Of a DNA stretch of 64,000 nucleotides, positions 44,752 through 53,539 are shown piece by piece. How positions within the stretch are numbered: position 1 is the stretch's first letter; each line of letters opens with the position of its first letter. The DNA is from Rhodoblastus sp. 17X3 (lineage in GTDB: Bacteria; Pseudomonadota; Alphaproteobacteria; Rhizobiales; Beijerinckiaceae), in NCBI RefSeq assembly GCF_030056575.1, contig NZ_JASHHX010000019.1:18239-82238 (forward strand), read 5' to 3'. The position numbers were made by a program, and so were the translations under genes. The notes below the pieces were generated by a model, which saw only the letters and a list, made by a program, of their open reading frames with translations, made no database searches and had not been told where the DNA came from.

Positions 44752-47700
44752 AGCTGTTCCGTCCTTTCAGGGGCTTCTTTCGGCTCTGCGCGCCCAGCTT
44801 GTGGGGGCACGAAGCCATCGAGGATTTGAAGAAGGTCGTCGACCTCATTTGGGTTCACGAAGACGCCGTCGAGTCCGTCAGCGTCGACAACCGTGAACGG
44901 TTGGTCGTAAAGACGGTCGAGCGTGATCGATCCGTATCGCGAGATGTGATTCTGAAGCAGCCCAAGAAACCGCGTCTGCTTGGCGGTAAGCTTTGGGTGC
45001 TTGACTGCAAAATCGGCGAAGCGAGCTGCCACTGCTTCGGGGTCAAGACCGATAATAGATCGGATGGCAAATTCGAGCGGAACAGCCGTATCGCTGAAAA
45101 ACTCCTGGAGAACGTCACGGTTGGCATTGGGGCTCTGCACCAGGACAAGCGAGACGAGGGCGTTGATGTCCGCTTCGGAAACCGCTTCACCGACGCGAAT
45201 CTTTTTCAGCGTCGGATTGGTTTCGAAATGCCGCTTAAGTTCAGCCTCTACGATTTGCTGGTACGCTTTCATGTCGACGGTCTTGAGGCTCGTCGTTCGA
45301 CGCGCCGTCTGAACTCCCGCTAGCTCTTCGGTTACATCGATCACTTTAGCGGGCAGGGGCGTCGCTGCAGACCGATCGCGGTGGTGCATGATTTCGCGCA
45401 ACGGCTGACGGACCACTTCAAGATCCGCCACAGTGACGCCGCTCCAGAAATCATCTGATTTGACCCGCTTTATGACGTCCGCCTTCTCACGAACGGGGTT
45501 CAGGTGCATTTGCAACCCAGATATGCGGTCCAGAAGCTCAATCTTCAGATCGCCGACGGCTGCCGAATTCCGGAGTACGGCGACCTGAATGCGCGCGATC
45601 AGGAGATCGAGCGAGTAGGCGTCGCTGTATCCGCGGATGTTGCGCCATTGCATGAGCGGCGCGATGATTTGGCGGAGCATCTGGACCGTCGCCGGGGCGA
45701 ATGCCTGGAGAGTAGCCGGCGCGGAAACGGCGCGTTTTTCGCGCCACTTTTCCCGAACTGAGACCGAATCTTCCGGAAGAGCTTCGAGGTCCTTTCCGAT
45801 CAATCCAACGGCAAGGTCAAATGCCGGGATTTCGCTTTGGGTGAGCGCTGTCTCCGCGAGGTTCAGGCGCTCCTCGAAAACAAGTTGCATCAACGATTTG
45901 GATTGCGTCGGCTCCGCAGGTCGGTAGCCCGTCTCGAACCGCTCAAAATTTCCCCAGTGGTCAAATATCCGGAAAATCGTCTTATGTTTCCCCGGACCGA
46001 ACAGATTTTCGCAAAGGCGCGTGCCGCGACCAATCATCTGCCAGAATTTGACGGGCGACCGGACAGGCTTCGCAAACACGAGATTCAGAATTTCCGGGAT
46101 GTCGATGCCTGTGTCGAGCATGTCGACCGAGATCGCGATCGTCAGATCGTTGTTCGCTCCGGCTCCCTTGAAGTCGTCGATAAGCTGCTCCGCACGTGGG
46201 TCGTAGTTGTCAATGACCTGACAGAAACGCCCTCCATACTGAGGATACATTTCGTCGAATAATTGTCTCAGCAGTACGGCGTGCTGGTGATTTCGGGCAA
46301 AGATGATGCTCTTGCCGGGAAGCTGGCCCGTCGAATCCATGAGGCCGTTTTCCATCAGGTTGCGAATGATCGCTCGGTTGGTGTCCTTATTGAAAACGGC
46401 CTTATCGATCTCTTCGGCCGTGAAATCGTACTGCGTCGGATCTTCGCCCTGGTCTTCGAGCTCTTGTATCTGCTGCTGCGTCAGAATTTCCAACCTGATG
46501 CCGTCGCGAAGGAATTGCGTCGTGTGCTCAAAAACTTCGAATGGCGTCAGGTAGCCGTCCGCGACTGCCTGCTCCAGGTCGTAATTCGCTGTCGGCAATT
46601 GGCCGTCGCAACCGAAGAGGCCAAACGTGCTGCGAGTGACAAAATTGACAGGGGTTGCCGTGAGCCCGATCTGCAAGCTGTCAAAATATTGGAACATGTC
46701 GCCATAGACATTGTAGACGCTGCGATGCGATTCATCGGCGATGATCAGGTCGAAAAAACCAACGTCGAATGACTGAAAAACCTTCTGCATTGCGGGATAA
46801 GTCGCAAGAAAAATGCGCTCGGTTGCGGTCGCGTTCACCCGCCCGCTTACAATCCGAATCGGCTCGTTGAGAAAATCGCCAAATGCGTTCTTGGCCTGCT
46901 TGCGCAGTTCGCGGCGGTCACACAGGAAAAGTACGCGCTTGACCCAGCCGGTGCGGATCAGAAGATCAGTAAGGGCGATTGCGACGCGAGTTTTACCAGT
47001 GCCCGTCGCAAGCACGACAAGGGCCTTACGGTGGTTGCCGGCGAAGCGCTCAGAAACGCGTTTGATCGCCTCGATTTGATAGAGGCGGTTCACGATGTCA
47101 GCGCGGGGTTCAACCGTGTTGATAGGCTTCCGGCTCGACCGCTGAAAATGCACCAAATATTGAAGGCTGTCCTTGGAATAGTAACCGAACAGCTTCCTCG
47201 GAGGGTAACCAAGGACGTCGTCCCACATCCAAATGTCATAGCCATTCGTGTAGAAAATGACGGGACGGCGGCCGTAAGTCTTTTCCAAACCATCGGCATA
47301 GAGCTTGGCTTGCTGACGCCCTCGTTCCGGATCAACCGAAGTCTTTTTGGCCTCCACGACGGCGAGCGGGCTTCCGTTGTCGTCCCAAAGCACATAGTCG
47401 GCATATCCGAGCCCGGAGGCTGTTGGCTGGAATTGAACCTCAACCTCTTTGCCGACTTCCTTAGTGCTGGCGATCCCTTGGCCGACGTTCCATCCGGCGA
47501 CCGCAAGGAGACTATCGATAATTCGCGAGCGGGTCGTAGCCTCATCGAAATGAAGAAGATTTGCCGTTGAGACGCTGGCGTTTGCCAAAAGGGCGAGTTC
47601 TTCTGCTTTCTTCTCGGCTGTCGCGACATTCTGCCTGGCGGCCTCCAACTCGTGAAGGAGGGCGTCCATCTGCGCTTCTTGTGCTGCCAGCTTTTCTAGC

Positions 47701-48167
47701 GCTTGCCGTTTGTCGCGTTTGAATTGTGCCTTCGTTTCGTCGCCTGGCGTCGCAGCCGGCTGGACAAAGCTCGGAATCTTCGACGCATCGCCATTACCGA
47801 ACCGTATGAAAAGCCAGCGCGCGAGATCGTAGGCTTCCTGAAGCAGCCAAAGGGCATTCTGGACGACAATCGTCTCACCATGAGCGGCTTTGTTTCCGTA
47901 AATGCGGAGCGCATGCAACTTATCGAGCACCACCTTCGTCGCGATCGCTGCAAAGGATTGGTTATTGAGAAGGTCGACGAACGTGGCTTGTTCCGGCTTG
48001 GGAAGAGCCAAATCGCGGTAGATGTCCTTTGTCAGATTCTCCGCGAACAGCCGTAGCTTAACAAGGGCGCTTGCAGGATCGCCATGTGCATACGCCTCGG
48101 CAAACCCACCAAGGCTCGCAAGTTCAGGCCATTTGGCACGCAGAATCTCAAAGTTTGCGGACTTCAT
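44748..48167 (-). CDS. hsdR: Type I restriction endonuclease/translocase HsdR
   Basis: 1139 residues. The N-terminal ~170 residues resemble a DUF4145-type helical domain. The nuclease motif follows ([11 protein letters not shown], then VVEAKKTS with Glu272 and Lys274). The helicase part shows Walker [14 protein letters not shown] (~388-400), [12 protein letters not shown] and [11 protein letters not shown]. An EcoEI-type C-terminal domain ends the protein. It translocates DNA and cuts at a distance from the target. Its start overlaps the end of the WYL regulator gene by 4 bp, so regulator and RM genes share a transcript. Confidence 0.93.
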   Translation of the reverse strand: MKSANFEILRAKWPELASLGGFAEAYAHGDPASALVKLRLFAENLTKDIYRDLALPKPEQATFVDLLNNQSFAAIATKVVLDKLHALRIYGNKAAHGETIVVQNALWLLQEAYDLARWLFIRFGNGDASKIPSFVQPAATPGDETKAQFKRDKRQALEKLAAQEAQMDALLHELEAARQNVATAEKKAEELALLANASVSTANLLHFDEATTRSRIIDSLLAVAGWNVGQGIASTKEVGKEVEVQFQPTASGLGYADYVLWDDNGSPLAVVEAKKTSVDPERGRQQAKLYADGLEKTYGRRPVIFYTNGYDIWMWDDVLGYPPRKLFGYYSKDSLQYLVHFQRSSRKPINTVEPRADIVNRLYQIEAIKRVSERFAGNHRKALVVLATGTGKTRVAIALTDLLIRTGWVKRVLFLCDRRELRKQAKNAFGDFLNEPIRIVSGRVNATATERIFLATYPAMQKVFQSFDVGFFDLIIADESHRSVYNVYGDMFQYFDSLQIGLTATPVNFVTRSTFGLFGCDGQLPTANYDLEQAVADGYLTPFEVFEHTTQFLRDGIRLEILTQQQIQELEDQGEDPTQYDFTAEEIDKAVFNKDTNRAIIRNLMENGLMDSTGQLPGKSIIFARNHQHAVLLRQLFDEMYPQYGGRFCQVIDNYDPRAEQLIDDFKGAGANNDLTIAISVDMLDTGIDIPEILNLVFAKPVRSPVKFWQMIGRGTRLCENLFGPGKHKTIFRIFDHWGNFERFETGYRPAEPTQSKSLMQLVFEERLNLAETALTQSEIPAFDLAVGLIGKDLEALPEDSVSVREKWREKRAVSAPATLQAFAPATVQMLRQIIAPLMQWRNIRGYSDAYSLDLLIARIQVAVLRNSAAVGDLKIELLDRISGLQMHLNPVREKADVIKRVKSDDFWSGVTVADLEVVRQPLREIMHHRDRSAATPLPAKVIDVTEELAGVQTARRTTSLKTVDMKAYQQIVEAELKRHFETNPTLKKIRVGEAVSEADINALVSLVLVQSPNANRDVLQEFFSDTAVPLEFAIRSIIGLDPEAVAARFADFAVKHPKLTAKQTRFLGLLQNHISRYGSITLDRLYDQPFTVVDADGLDGVFVNPNEVDDLLQILDGFVPPQAGRAEPKEAPERTEQL

Positions 48168-49039
48168 TTGGTCGCCTCCGCAAGAGCGAGATCGAAATCA
48201 ACGCGATTCTTGATTACGATGGGAGCCTCGCGGGGGTCATCGAATTGTTCAGCGACATCCAGCCGAAGGCGCTTCGAAAAATAGTACAACAGTGCTTTGC
48301 GAACTGGCACCACCGTCTCGCCGTTTTGCATCCCAAAATCTTCAGCGATGACAGACTGCTGTTGAGCAGCCAGTCGAGGATTGGGAGCCAAGCAGACAGG
48401 AAAATTTGAGTTCCAAAGGATATCATCAGAGATCGGCGCGACTCCGGGTTCGGATGATTGGGCGCCGAGGCAACGGGAAAGAATGAAATCCTTAAACTTG
48501 TTGTCGATGTAACAATAGGCGCGGACATGCCAGCGGAGCCCATCGTACCCGAAGGCATGCGGCGAAATTTTCCTCCAAAGTGGCTCTGGCCTTATCGAGC
48601 TCATCGACTGATAAAAAATCTCTATCGAGCCTTTTTCGCGGACACAACCAAGCAGGGAGCGAAGGACGTCAGGACGGATTTTTCGTTGTGGCATAGGAAG
48701 CCTATCCGCGCACAATGAAGTGATGGATGGCTTCGGATTCGAGCCGTCTGACTCCGCGGCCGTCGCGAGACGTTGGAGGTAGGAATCAGCATCAAGGCTT
48801 ATGAACCGTGGTTGAAAGCGCCGAGTAGCAAAGTAGCGCTTCAGGCTCTTGTCATATTCGATGTTCTCCGGAGCTTGCTCCTGATAAAGCGTCAGGTCTT
48901 TTGATGCCTGTGGTACTGACACTCCAAATTCATCGATGATATCGGAACGATTGACACCGCCCTCCCAATAGAGGCGAAACTCGATGAACTCGAGTCTACG
49001 CTCGACTCCCCATCGGAGTCCCTGTTTATCTGGCGTCAT
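48164..49039 (-). CDS. WYL-domain regulator of the RM operon (BrxR/CapW-like)
   Basis: 291 residues with the three-part layout of the BrxR/CapW group: N-terminal winged HTH (RRLEFIEFRLYWEGGVNRSD, then EFGVSVPQASKDLTLYQ), a central WYL domain (KISPHAFGYDGLRWHVRAYC, residues ~165-184) and a C-terminal WCX-like part. Proteins of this group repress defence operons and are thought to respond to phage- or damage-linked ligands. It is the first gene of the block and overlaps hsdR by 4 bp. A dyad with TCCATATA arms lies about 45 bp before its start. Confidence 0.85.
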   Translation of the reverse strand: MTPDKQGLRWGVERRLEFIEFRLYWEGGVNRSDIIDEFGVSVPQASKDLTLYQEQAPENIEYDKSLKRYFATRRFQPRFISLDADSYLQRLATAAESDGSNPKPSITSLCADRLPMPQRKIRPDVLRSLLGCVREKGSIEIFYQSMSSIRPEPLWRKISPHAFGYDGLRWHVRAYCYIDNKFKDFILSRCLGAQSSEPGVAPISDDILWNSNFPVCLAPNPRLAAQQQSVIAEDFGMQNGETVVPVRKALLYYFSKRLRLDVAEQFDDPREAPIVIKNRVDFDLALAEATK

Positions 49040-49080
49040 TGCTCTCTCGCCGGACCAGTGAGGTGGGAATTTTTTAACGA

Positions 49081-49107
49081 TCCATATAGTTTATATATGT
49101 ATATGGA
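49081..49107. promoter_or_regulatory. Likely WYL operator at the head of the RM block
   Basis: TCCATATA (49081-49088), 11 bp, TATATGGA (49100-49107): a perfect 8-bp inverted repeat in a very AT-rich patch, 42 bp upstream of the WYL start on the minus strand. Position and symmetry fit autorepression by a BrxR/CapW-type dimer. The same arm TCCATATA recurs at 39195-39202 before the AddB-like gene. Confidence 0.6.
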
Positions 49108-49250
49108 GGCTTGAGTCAATGCCCTTCCTGCTAGCTTGGGTCCAAACTCGATGCGAGGGCCGCCCGGACGAAGCGGACAGGGGCGTGACCGACGGCGCGT
49201 CGGAACAAATCAAATGTGCAAAGTGCAAGAAAAGCAGGGTTGATGTAAGC

Positions 49251-49718
49251 ATGCCAAATCTTCAGATTCTCGCAAAAGAAGCGCTTAATAAATTTTGGAC
49301 CGGAGAAAGCAATTGGAGCGATTTTTCTCGTTGGGTAGTTGCGCTGCCAAGGGGCACTCTTGAGACAAAGTTCCAAGATTGGCTCGACGATTTGCGTTCA
49401 TGCGATGACGATATTAACGCCGAACTTGAGGCGTTAGACATGGGTTGGAGTAACGAGAAAATATCGCTTATCGCTGCTGGAAAAGCGAGGCCAACAGAAG
49501 AAGAACTGTACGCAGGGGAATTTACGTTCTCCAACATTGATTTTGACGTTCTTGTTTGGGTTCCTCTGAAATCAGGGGAGATGGTCGTTGGCTGGGCCGC
49601 CATCAGGGAATGGGGCTGCGGCAAAGAGCACGAGTATGAATTGATTGCGGTTTCGGAGTCTGAGGATGAAGTTACCAAGCGTGTCAACGAAGCTTTTATT
49701 TACGATGGCTCACCTTAA
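49251..49718 (+). CDS. Hypothetical protein
   Basis: 155 residues from ATG 49251; the frame stays open to 49119 and would add 44 residues including a CAKC pair. The N-terminal part is helical (LQILAKEALNKFWTGE, then WSDFSRWVVALPRGTLETKF); the rest is acidic. No family recognised. It is divergent from the WYL/RM block and convergent with the integrase gene. AT content is higher than in the flanks, as for other island genes. Confidence 0.5.
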   Translation: MPNLQILAKEALNKFWTGESNWSDFSRWVVALPRGTLETKFQDWLDDLRSCDDDINAELEALDMGWSNEKISLIAAGKARPTEEELYAGEFTFSNIDFDVLVWVPLKSGEMVVGWAAIREWGCGKEHEYELIAVSESEDEVTKRVNEAFIYDGSP

Positions 49719-49809
49719 GCGTTCAGTTGAGCATTGAATTGAAACTCCAAACTTTTGTCTTTGGCAGGCAGAAGCTGAGCTTTTGACCACCGTATCAGAA
49801 TGGCGCGAC

Positions 49810-51123
49810 TCAGAAATCCGGCAGGTTCTTGCGGAGTTCGTCGTGGATGTGTTCCTTCGCGAGATGGGCGTAGTGCTTCTCGGTAATGCGAATGTCGGCG
49901 TGGCCGAGAAGTTTCGAGACGGTCAGGAGCGGGACGCCGCGTTTGACGAGGTGGCTCGCAAAAGTATCGCGCAATTCCTTGAAGGTAACGGGAGGGTCGA
50001 TCTCCGCCGCTTCGCATGCGCGCTTCATCGGGCGGGTCTGGTCTGACGGCATCCATTGTTCGCCGGACGCCTTGGTGAACAGGAAGTCCTTCCGTTTTTT
50101 CCCGACCATCAGCTCGCGCAAGAAGGCGCGCCCGGCTTCAGTCAGGGGAATGACCTGCGGCTTGCCGTTCTTGGTAACTCTGGCCTTGACCGTGCTTGCA
50201 TCCAGGTCCACGTCGCCTGCAATCATATGCCGCAGGCTGCCGTATCTGCATCCCGTCATCAGCGCGCCGCGGATGAGGTTCCGGAAATCCGGTTCCGCGG
50301 CTGCCTGTAGATCCTGGCACTCCATGAGTTCGAGGTAGCGATCGGAAGCGCCATCGACGGCGCCGAATGGCGTCAGGGCGTCGCGCCAGGCCGCATCGCT
50401 CGCGAGCCAAGAGGTCTTGCGGCCGTAATTCAGGGCGGCGCGGAGCGGCGTTATGATCCGATTCACGCGCGCCTGCCGCTTGCGCCGCACCTCGGCGTCC
50501 ATTGGTGTTGCGGCCGAGGCTTCCGCTGGCTTGGCCCGTTTCGGGGGCTTTTTCGTCGCGCCGACCGGCAGGCCGGTTCGCGTTAGGCGCGGCGCTTCCA
50601 CCAGGTTCAGTTTGAAGGCTTTCAAGAGGCTCGCGTTCAGGTCCTTCAAACGGAGGTGGCCGAGCGCGGGCCGAATGTGACGGTCCAGGATGCTGTTCAG
50701 GTTGCCGAGATCGCGCCCCGGCTCCTGCTTGCGGCGGGCGGCGCCGCTCTTGTAGCCATCGACATAATGATCGAGCAGGGCGTCGACCGACTTCTTCTCG
50801 GATTTGGGCGCAACCCCGGATATGCGGCGCGCGTCGGCGTGGGCGAGCATCTCCTGAGCTTTCTTCGCGGCCTGGTCGAAGGAGAAGGTTCCGGCGTCGT
50901 TGGCCCTGGCGCCGTTGTCGTCGGCTCGGCCAATCCTGCTCTTCGTGTAGGCTTTCTTCGTTGGGTCCCAGATCCGGGCGATCCAGGCGCCGCCATGCTT
51001 GCCGCGCCGGTAGCCGAGCGCGATTCCTTGGGCGATGTCCCGGTAATAAGGCTCGCCCCGAACAGGCAAATTGGAACGAATCGACGGAGTCCGAATGTCA
51101 AATTCGCCTGTGTTACGAGCCAT
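49810..51123 (-). CDS. int: Tyrosine-type site-specific integrase of the island
   Basis: 437 residues from ATG 51123. An N-terminal arm-binding part (GYRRGKHGGAWIARIWD) is followed by a core-binding domain and the catalytic domain: MTGCRYGSLRHM (Arg), VTKNGKPQVIPL (Lys), FKELRDTFASHL (Arg; the usual first His of HxxR is Lys here), LLGHADIRITEKHYAHL (His and nucleophile Tyr). It lies 158 bp from the right att core and would insert the island at the tRNA-Glu 3' end. The frame is open to 51219, but the ATG at 51123 starts the conserved part. An arm-type repeat starts 16 bp upstream. Confidence 0.9.
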   Translation of the reverse strand: MARNTGEFDIRTPSIRSNLPVRGEPYYRDIAQGIALGYRRGKHGGAWIARIWDPTKKAYTKSRIGRADDNGARANDAGTFSFDQAAKKAQEMLAHADARRISGVAPKSEKKSVDALLDHYVDGYKSGAARRKQEPGRDLGNLNSILDRHIRPALGHLRLKDLNASLLKAFKLNLVEAPRLTRTGLPVGATKKPPKRAKPAEASAATPMDAEVRRKRQARVNRIITPLRAALNYGRKTSWLASDAAWRDALTPFGAVDGASDRYLELMECQDLQAAAEPDFRNLIRGALMTGCRYGSLRHMIAGDVDLDASTVKARVTKNGKPQVIPLTEAGRAFLRELMVGKKRKDFLFTKASGEQWMPSDQTRPMKRACEAAEIDPPVTFKELRDTFASHLVKRGVPLLTVSKLLGHADIRITEKHYAHLAKEHIHDELRKNLPDF

Positions 51124-51138
51124 TTGCGCCTCAAAAAA

Positions 51139-51165
51139 TGGGTAACTTTTGAGAAGAATACGTCC
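51139..51165 (+). repeat. Arm-type repeat near the right att site
   Basis: Partner of 1213-1239 (23 of 27 bases identical, same orientation). It lies between the integrase start and the right att core. A second shared word, CGTTCGCTG-A/G-CGT, lies at 51240-51252 close to the core and at 1241-1253 on the left. Binding by the integrase would allow it to control its own gene; this is inference. Confidence 0.5.
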
Positions 51166-51280
51166 CCGAATGCCACCGGACGTCGACGGATGATAATTTA
51201 TAGCGATATTAGAAATCAATATGTTAGATCGTCCGTGGACGTTCGCTGACGTCCGGAAAATGAGAAAAAAGCGGTTTTAA

Positions 51281-51333
51281 CGCCCTCTCACGGCGAAAAC
51301 AGGGGTTCGAGTCCCCTAGGGAGCGCCAATAAA
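51281..51333 (+). repeat. Right attachment site (duplicated tRNA-Glu 3' end)
   Basis: Exact 53-bp copy of 1118-1170. The 5' half of the tRNA is absent here, so this is the remnant of the original target and not a functional tRNA. It ends the island; the IS1-type remnant that follows belongs to the chromosome or to an older insertion. Confidence 0.93.
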
Positions 51334-51485
51334 TTCAATTAGTTAGATAGCGAATTGGGAGCGAGGCGCGCGTCCGTGCCCAACTTCTGCCCAATAAGCG
51401 TCGGCGAATTCACGCGAACGCTCGCGTCCTCCGCGCACATAAAGACGCGGTTGCGTCCGTCCAACGAATAGCCGAGATTGCGTAT

Positions 51486-51763
51486 GCCTCGACCTCCTAT
51501 GTCGAGCGCCAGAACCTGACGATGCGGATGCACATGCGCCGCTTCACCCGCTTGACGAACGGCTTTTCCAAGAAGGTCGAAAATCACGCCTACGCCGTCG
51601 CGCTTCACATGATGTATTACAATTTCGTCCGCATTCACTCGAAGCTGCGCATGTCGCCTGCAATGGCCGCTGGCGTTTCTGATCGTCTCTGGGAAGTGAA
51701 AGACATTGTTGCGCTGATCGAAGCCGAAGAGGCGAAGGCTGACCGGAAGCGCGCGACTTATAA
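51486..51763 (+). pseudogene. IS1-type transposase C-terminal fragment
   Basis: The reading frame encodes STSYVERQNLTMRMHMRRFT, then RLTNGFSKKVENHAYAVAL and MMYYNFVRIHSKLR, well known as the C-terminal part of a DDE transposase group usually annotated as IS1 family. The N-terminal two-thirds are missing and no start codon precedes it. It begins ~150 bp after the right att core and runs into the truncated gene at 51764 without a stop in its own frame. Confidence 0.75.
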
Positions 51764-52123
51764 AAAAAGCATCACTACCCCAATTGGTCGGCGGACTGCC
51801 AGCTCCTCGGTCGCTGGCGCATTGTCGAAGCCGACATTTGGGATCGAGACCATCTCGATCTCTGTGGACCGGCGACCATCACGATCAGCGCCGAAGGACG
51901 CGGTGAAATCGCCTTCGGCGCAATAGAAGCCGGCCTTGAAATCGCCTATGGCCGAACCTCCATCGACTTCACCTGGATCGGCTTCGACGTGGGCGACGAC
52001 GTATCAGGAGAAGGCTCAGCAGAATTGCTCGACGATGGCTCGATCGAGATCGAGTTTGCCTATCACAATGGTGACGAAGCCGTGCTCAAAGCCAAACGCG
52101 AGCCTTTTTCAGCGGCCTGCTAA
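51764..52123 (+). pseudogene. 5'-truncated conserved hypothetical gene
   Basis: The frame codes for 119 residues with no start codon: CQLLGRWRIVEADIWDRDHL, later EGRGEIAFGAIEAGLEIAYG, FTWIGFDVGDDVSGEGSAEL and ended by FAYHNGDEAVLKAKREPFSA. This looks like the conserved part of a small protein family common as a full gene in many proteobacteria (from memory; function unknown). The N-terminus seems lost at the junction with the IS1-type fragment. Confidence 0.6.
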
Positions 52124-52343
52124 TGCGGCAACCATCGCTGGTGCGGGGACGCTAGTCGTGAAAGCCCGATTGTGAAATCCCGCAAGTGAGGGCCGCTGAC
52201 GGCGGGAAGCGGGAATAGCGCGAAGGACCGGTCCCGAGAAAACACCGGTCAATGGCTGAAGGGCAAGGTTGCGCCAGAACCGGACGGCCGAAGGCGCTTC
52301 GTCCTGAGAATTAGTTCTCTTTGAAGCGGCCCCTCACTTCGGT

Positions 52344-53408
52344 TCAAAGGTAAGTCTGGTCGATATCGACCGTCGACTCGACGCCGATCCTGGAAAGGTT
52401 TTTCCCGAGCCAGTCGCCCGCGCACCGCCTGCCCTCGTCACGCAGATAGGTGATGAAGTCCCAGTCCGCGTTATATTTGCTGACCGCGTTCAGGCGATTC
52501 ATCAATTCGTCATTCGAGACGCTGTGGATCAGAACCTGTTTGATCGACCGGTCGCTAATTCGATTTTCAGTAACTAGTTTGGTCACGAAGCTCACGGCGC
52601 GCATTTCCCGCATCAGTGAAGAATTGAAGCTGACTTCATTGATGCGGTTCAAGATCTCATCCGCGGTGTAGGGCACGTCGCTGCGCGCCAGCGGGTTCAG
52701 ATGCACGATGAGAATGTCGGCGCTCTGGCATTTGTAGATCAGCGGGAAAAGCGGCGGATTTCCCATATAGCCGCCATCCCAATAGGCCTCGCCGTCGATC
52801 TCGACCGCCTGAAACATCGTGGGAAGGCACGCTGAAGCCAGCACCGCCGATACCGATATTTCGTCCTTTTCGAAGACCTTGATCTTTCCCGTGCGAACAT
52901 TGGTTGCAGACAGGAATAGCTTGACCGGACAATCCCGCCCTTTCAGCACGTCAAAGTCGATCGACTGTTCCACTGCATCCTTGAGTGGATTAAAATTCAT
53001 CGGGTTGAACTGATAGGGAGACAATAAGCGCGTCATGAAACCAAGGATCGCAAACGCCGGCGACGAGCTCAATGAGAAGTCCTTCAGCATCCAATCCATT
53101 GGGCTAGGCTGAAGAGGGCCGAGGCGGGCGGCATCGCTGATGCGCCGCCAAAATGAGGCAAGCGCCTCGCGGGCTCCTTCTCGGCCGCCAATCGCAAGTC
53201 CATAGGCGAGGACCGCTCCATTCATCGCCCCGGCGCTGGTCGCGCTGATCCCCTCGAAAGTGAGACTTTCCTCATCCAAAAGGCGGTCGAGCACGCCCCA
53301 GGTGAAGCCTCCGTGCGCGCCGCCACCTTGGAGAGCCAAATTTATGGCTTTCGCTGCGGGCTTTGAACGGGGCTTTTTCACTGCTTCCCGTATCGAATCA
53401 ACAGCCAT
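52344..53408 (-). CDS. Patatin-like phospholipase
   Basis: 354 residues from ATG 53408 (frame open to 53489). Patatin motifs: oxyanion loop LALQGGGAHGGF, nucleophile elbow ATSAGAMNG (Ser), and the catalytic Asp in YWDGGYMGNPPL. It should cleave acyl chains from phospholipids at the membrane. No signal peptide, so cytoplasmic. It belongs to the RssA-like soluble group and lies outside the island, so I see it as a chromosomal gene rather than a defence effector. Confidence 0.9.
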   Translation of the reverse strand: MAVDSIREAVKKPRSKPAAKAINLALQGGGAHGGFTWGVLDRLLDEESLTFEGISATSAGAMNGAVLAYGLAIGGREGAREALASFWRRISDAARLGPLQPSPMDWMLKDFSLSSSPAFAILGFMTRLLSPYQFNPMNFNPLKDAVEQSIDFDVLKGRDCPVKLFLSATNVRTGKIKVFEKDEISVSAVLASACLPTMFQAVEIDGEAYWDGGYMGNPPLFPLIYKCQSADILIVHLNPLARSDVPYTADEILNRINEVSFNSSLMREMRAVSFVTKLVTENRISDRSIKQVLIHSVSNDELMNRLNAVSKYNADWDFITYLRDEGRRCAGDWLGKNLSRIGVESTVDIDQTYL

Positions 53409-53539
53409 AGTCTCTACCCCGCCGCATTGCCGAATGAAGTTTCGTTCTGGGCGCCACGCATTTGCCCGGCGCCAGAAATTTCCCGTCATGCTGGCCTGAC
53501 CGCGTAGGCTCTGGCGGCGTCAATAATTCGAAATGCTTT

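Larger units (their letters stand above)
1118..51333. mobile_element. Integrative genomic island (defence island) in tRNA-Glu
   Basis: The island is bounded by an exact 53-bp direct repeat of the tRNA-Glu 3' end, and carries a tyrosine integrase facing inward at the right end. No conjugation, capsid or replication genes were recognised, so it looks like a non-conjugative or mobilisable island. Most genes belong to toxin-antitoxin, nuclease, helicase or restriction families. The first 300 bp (1171-1468) hold no convincing gene, only the arm-type repeat at 1213-1239. A nested recombinase module at 27136-31693 and an IS3 fragment at 16523-16789 suggest assembly in several steps. Confidence 0.9.
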
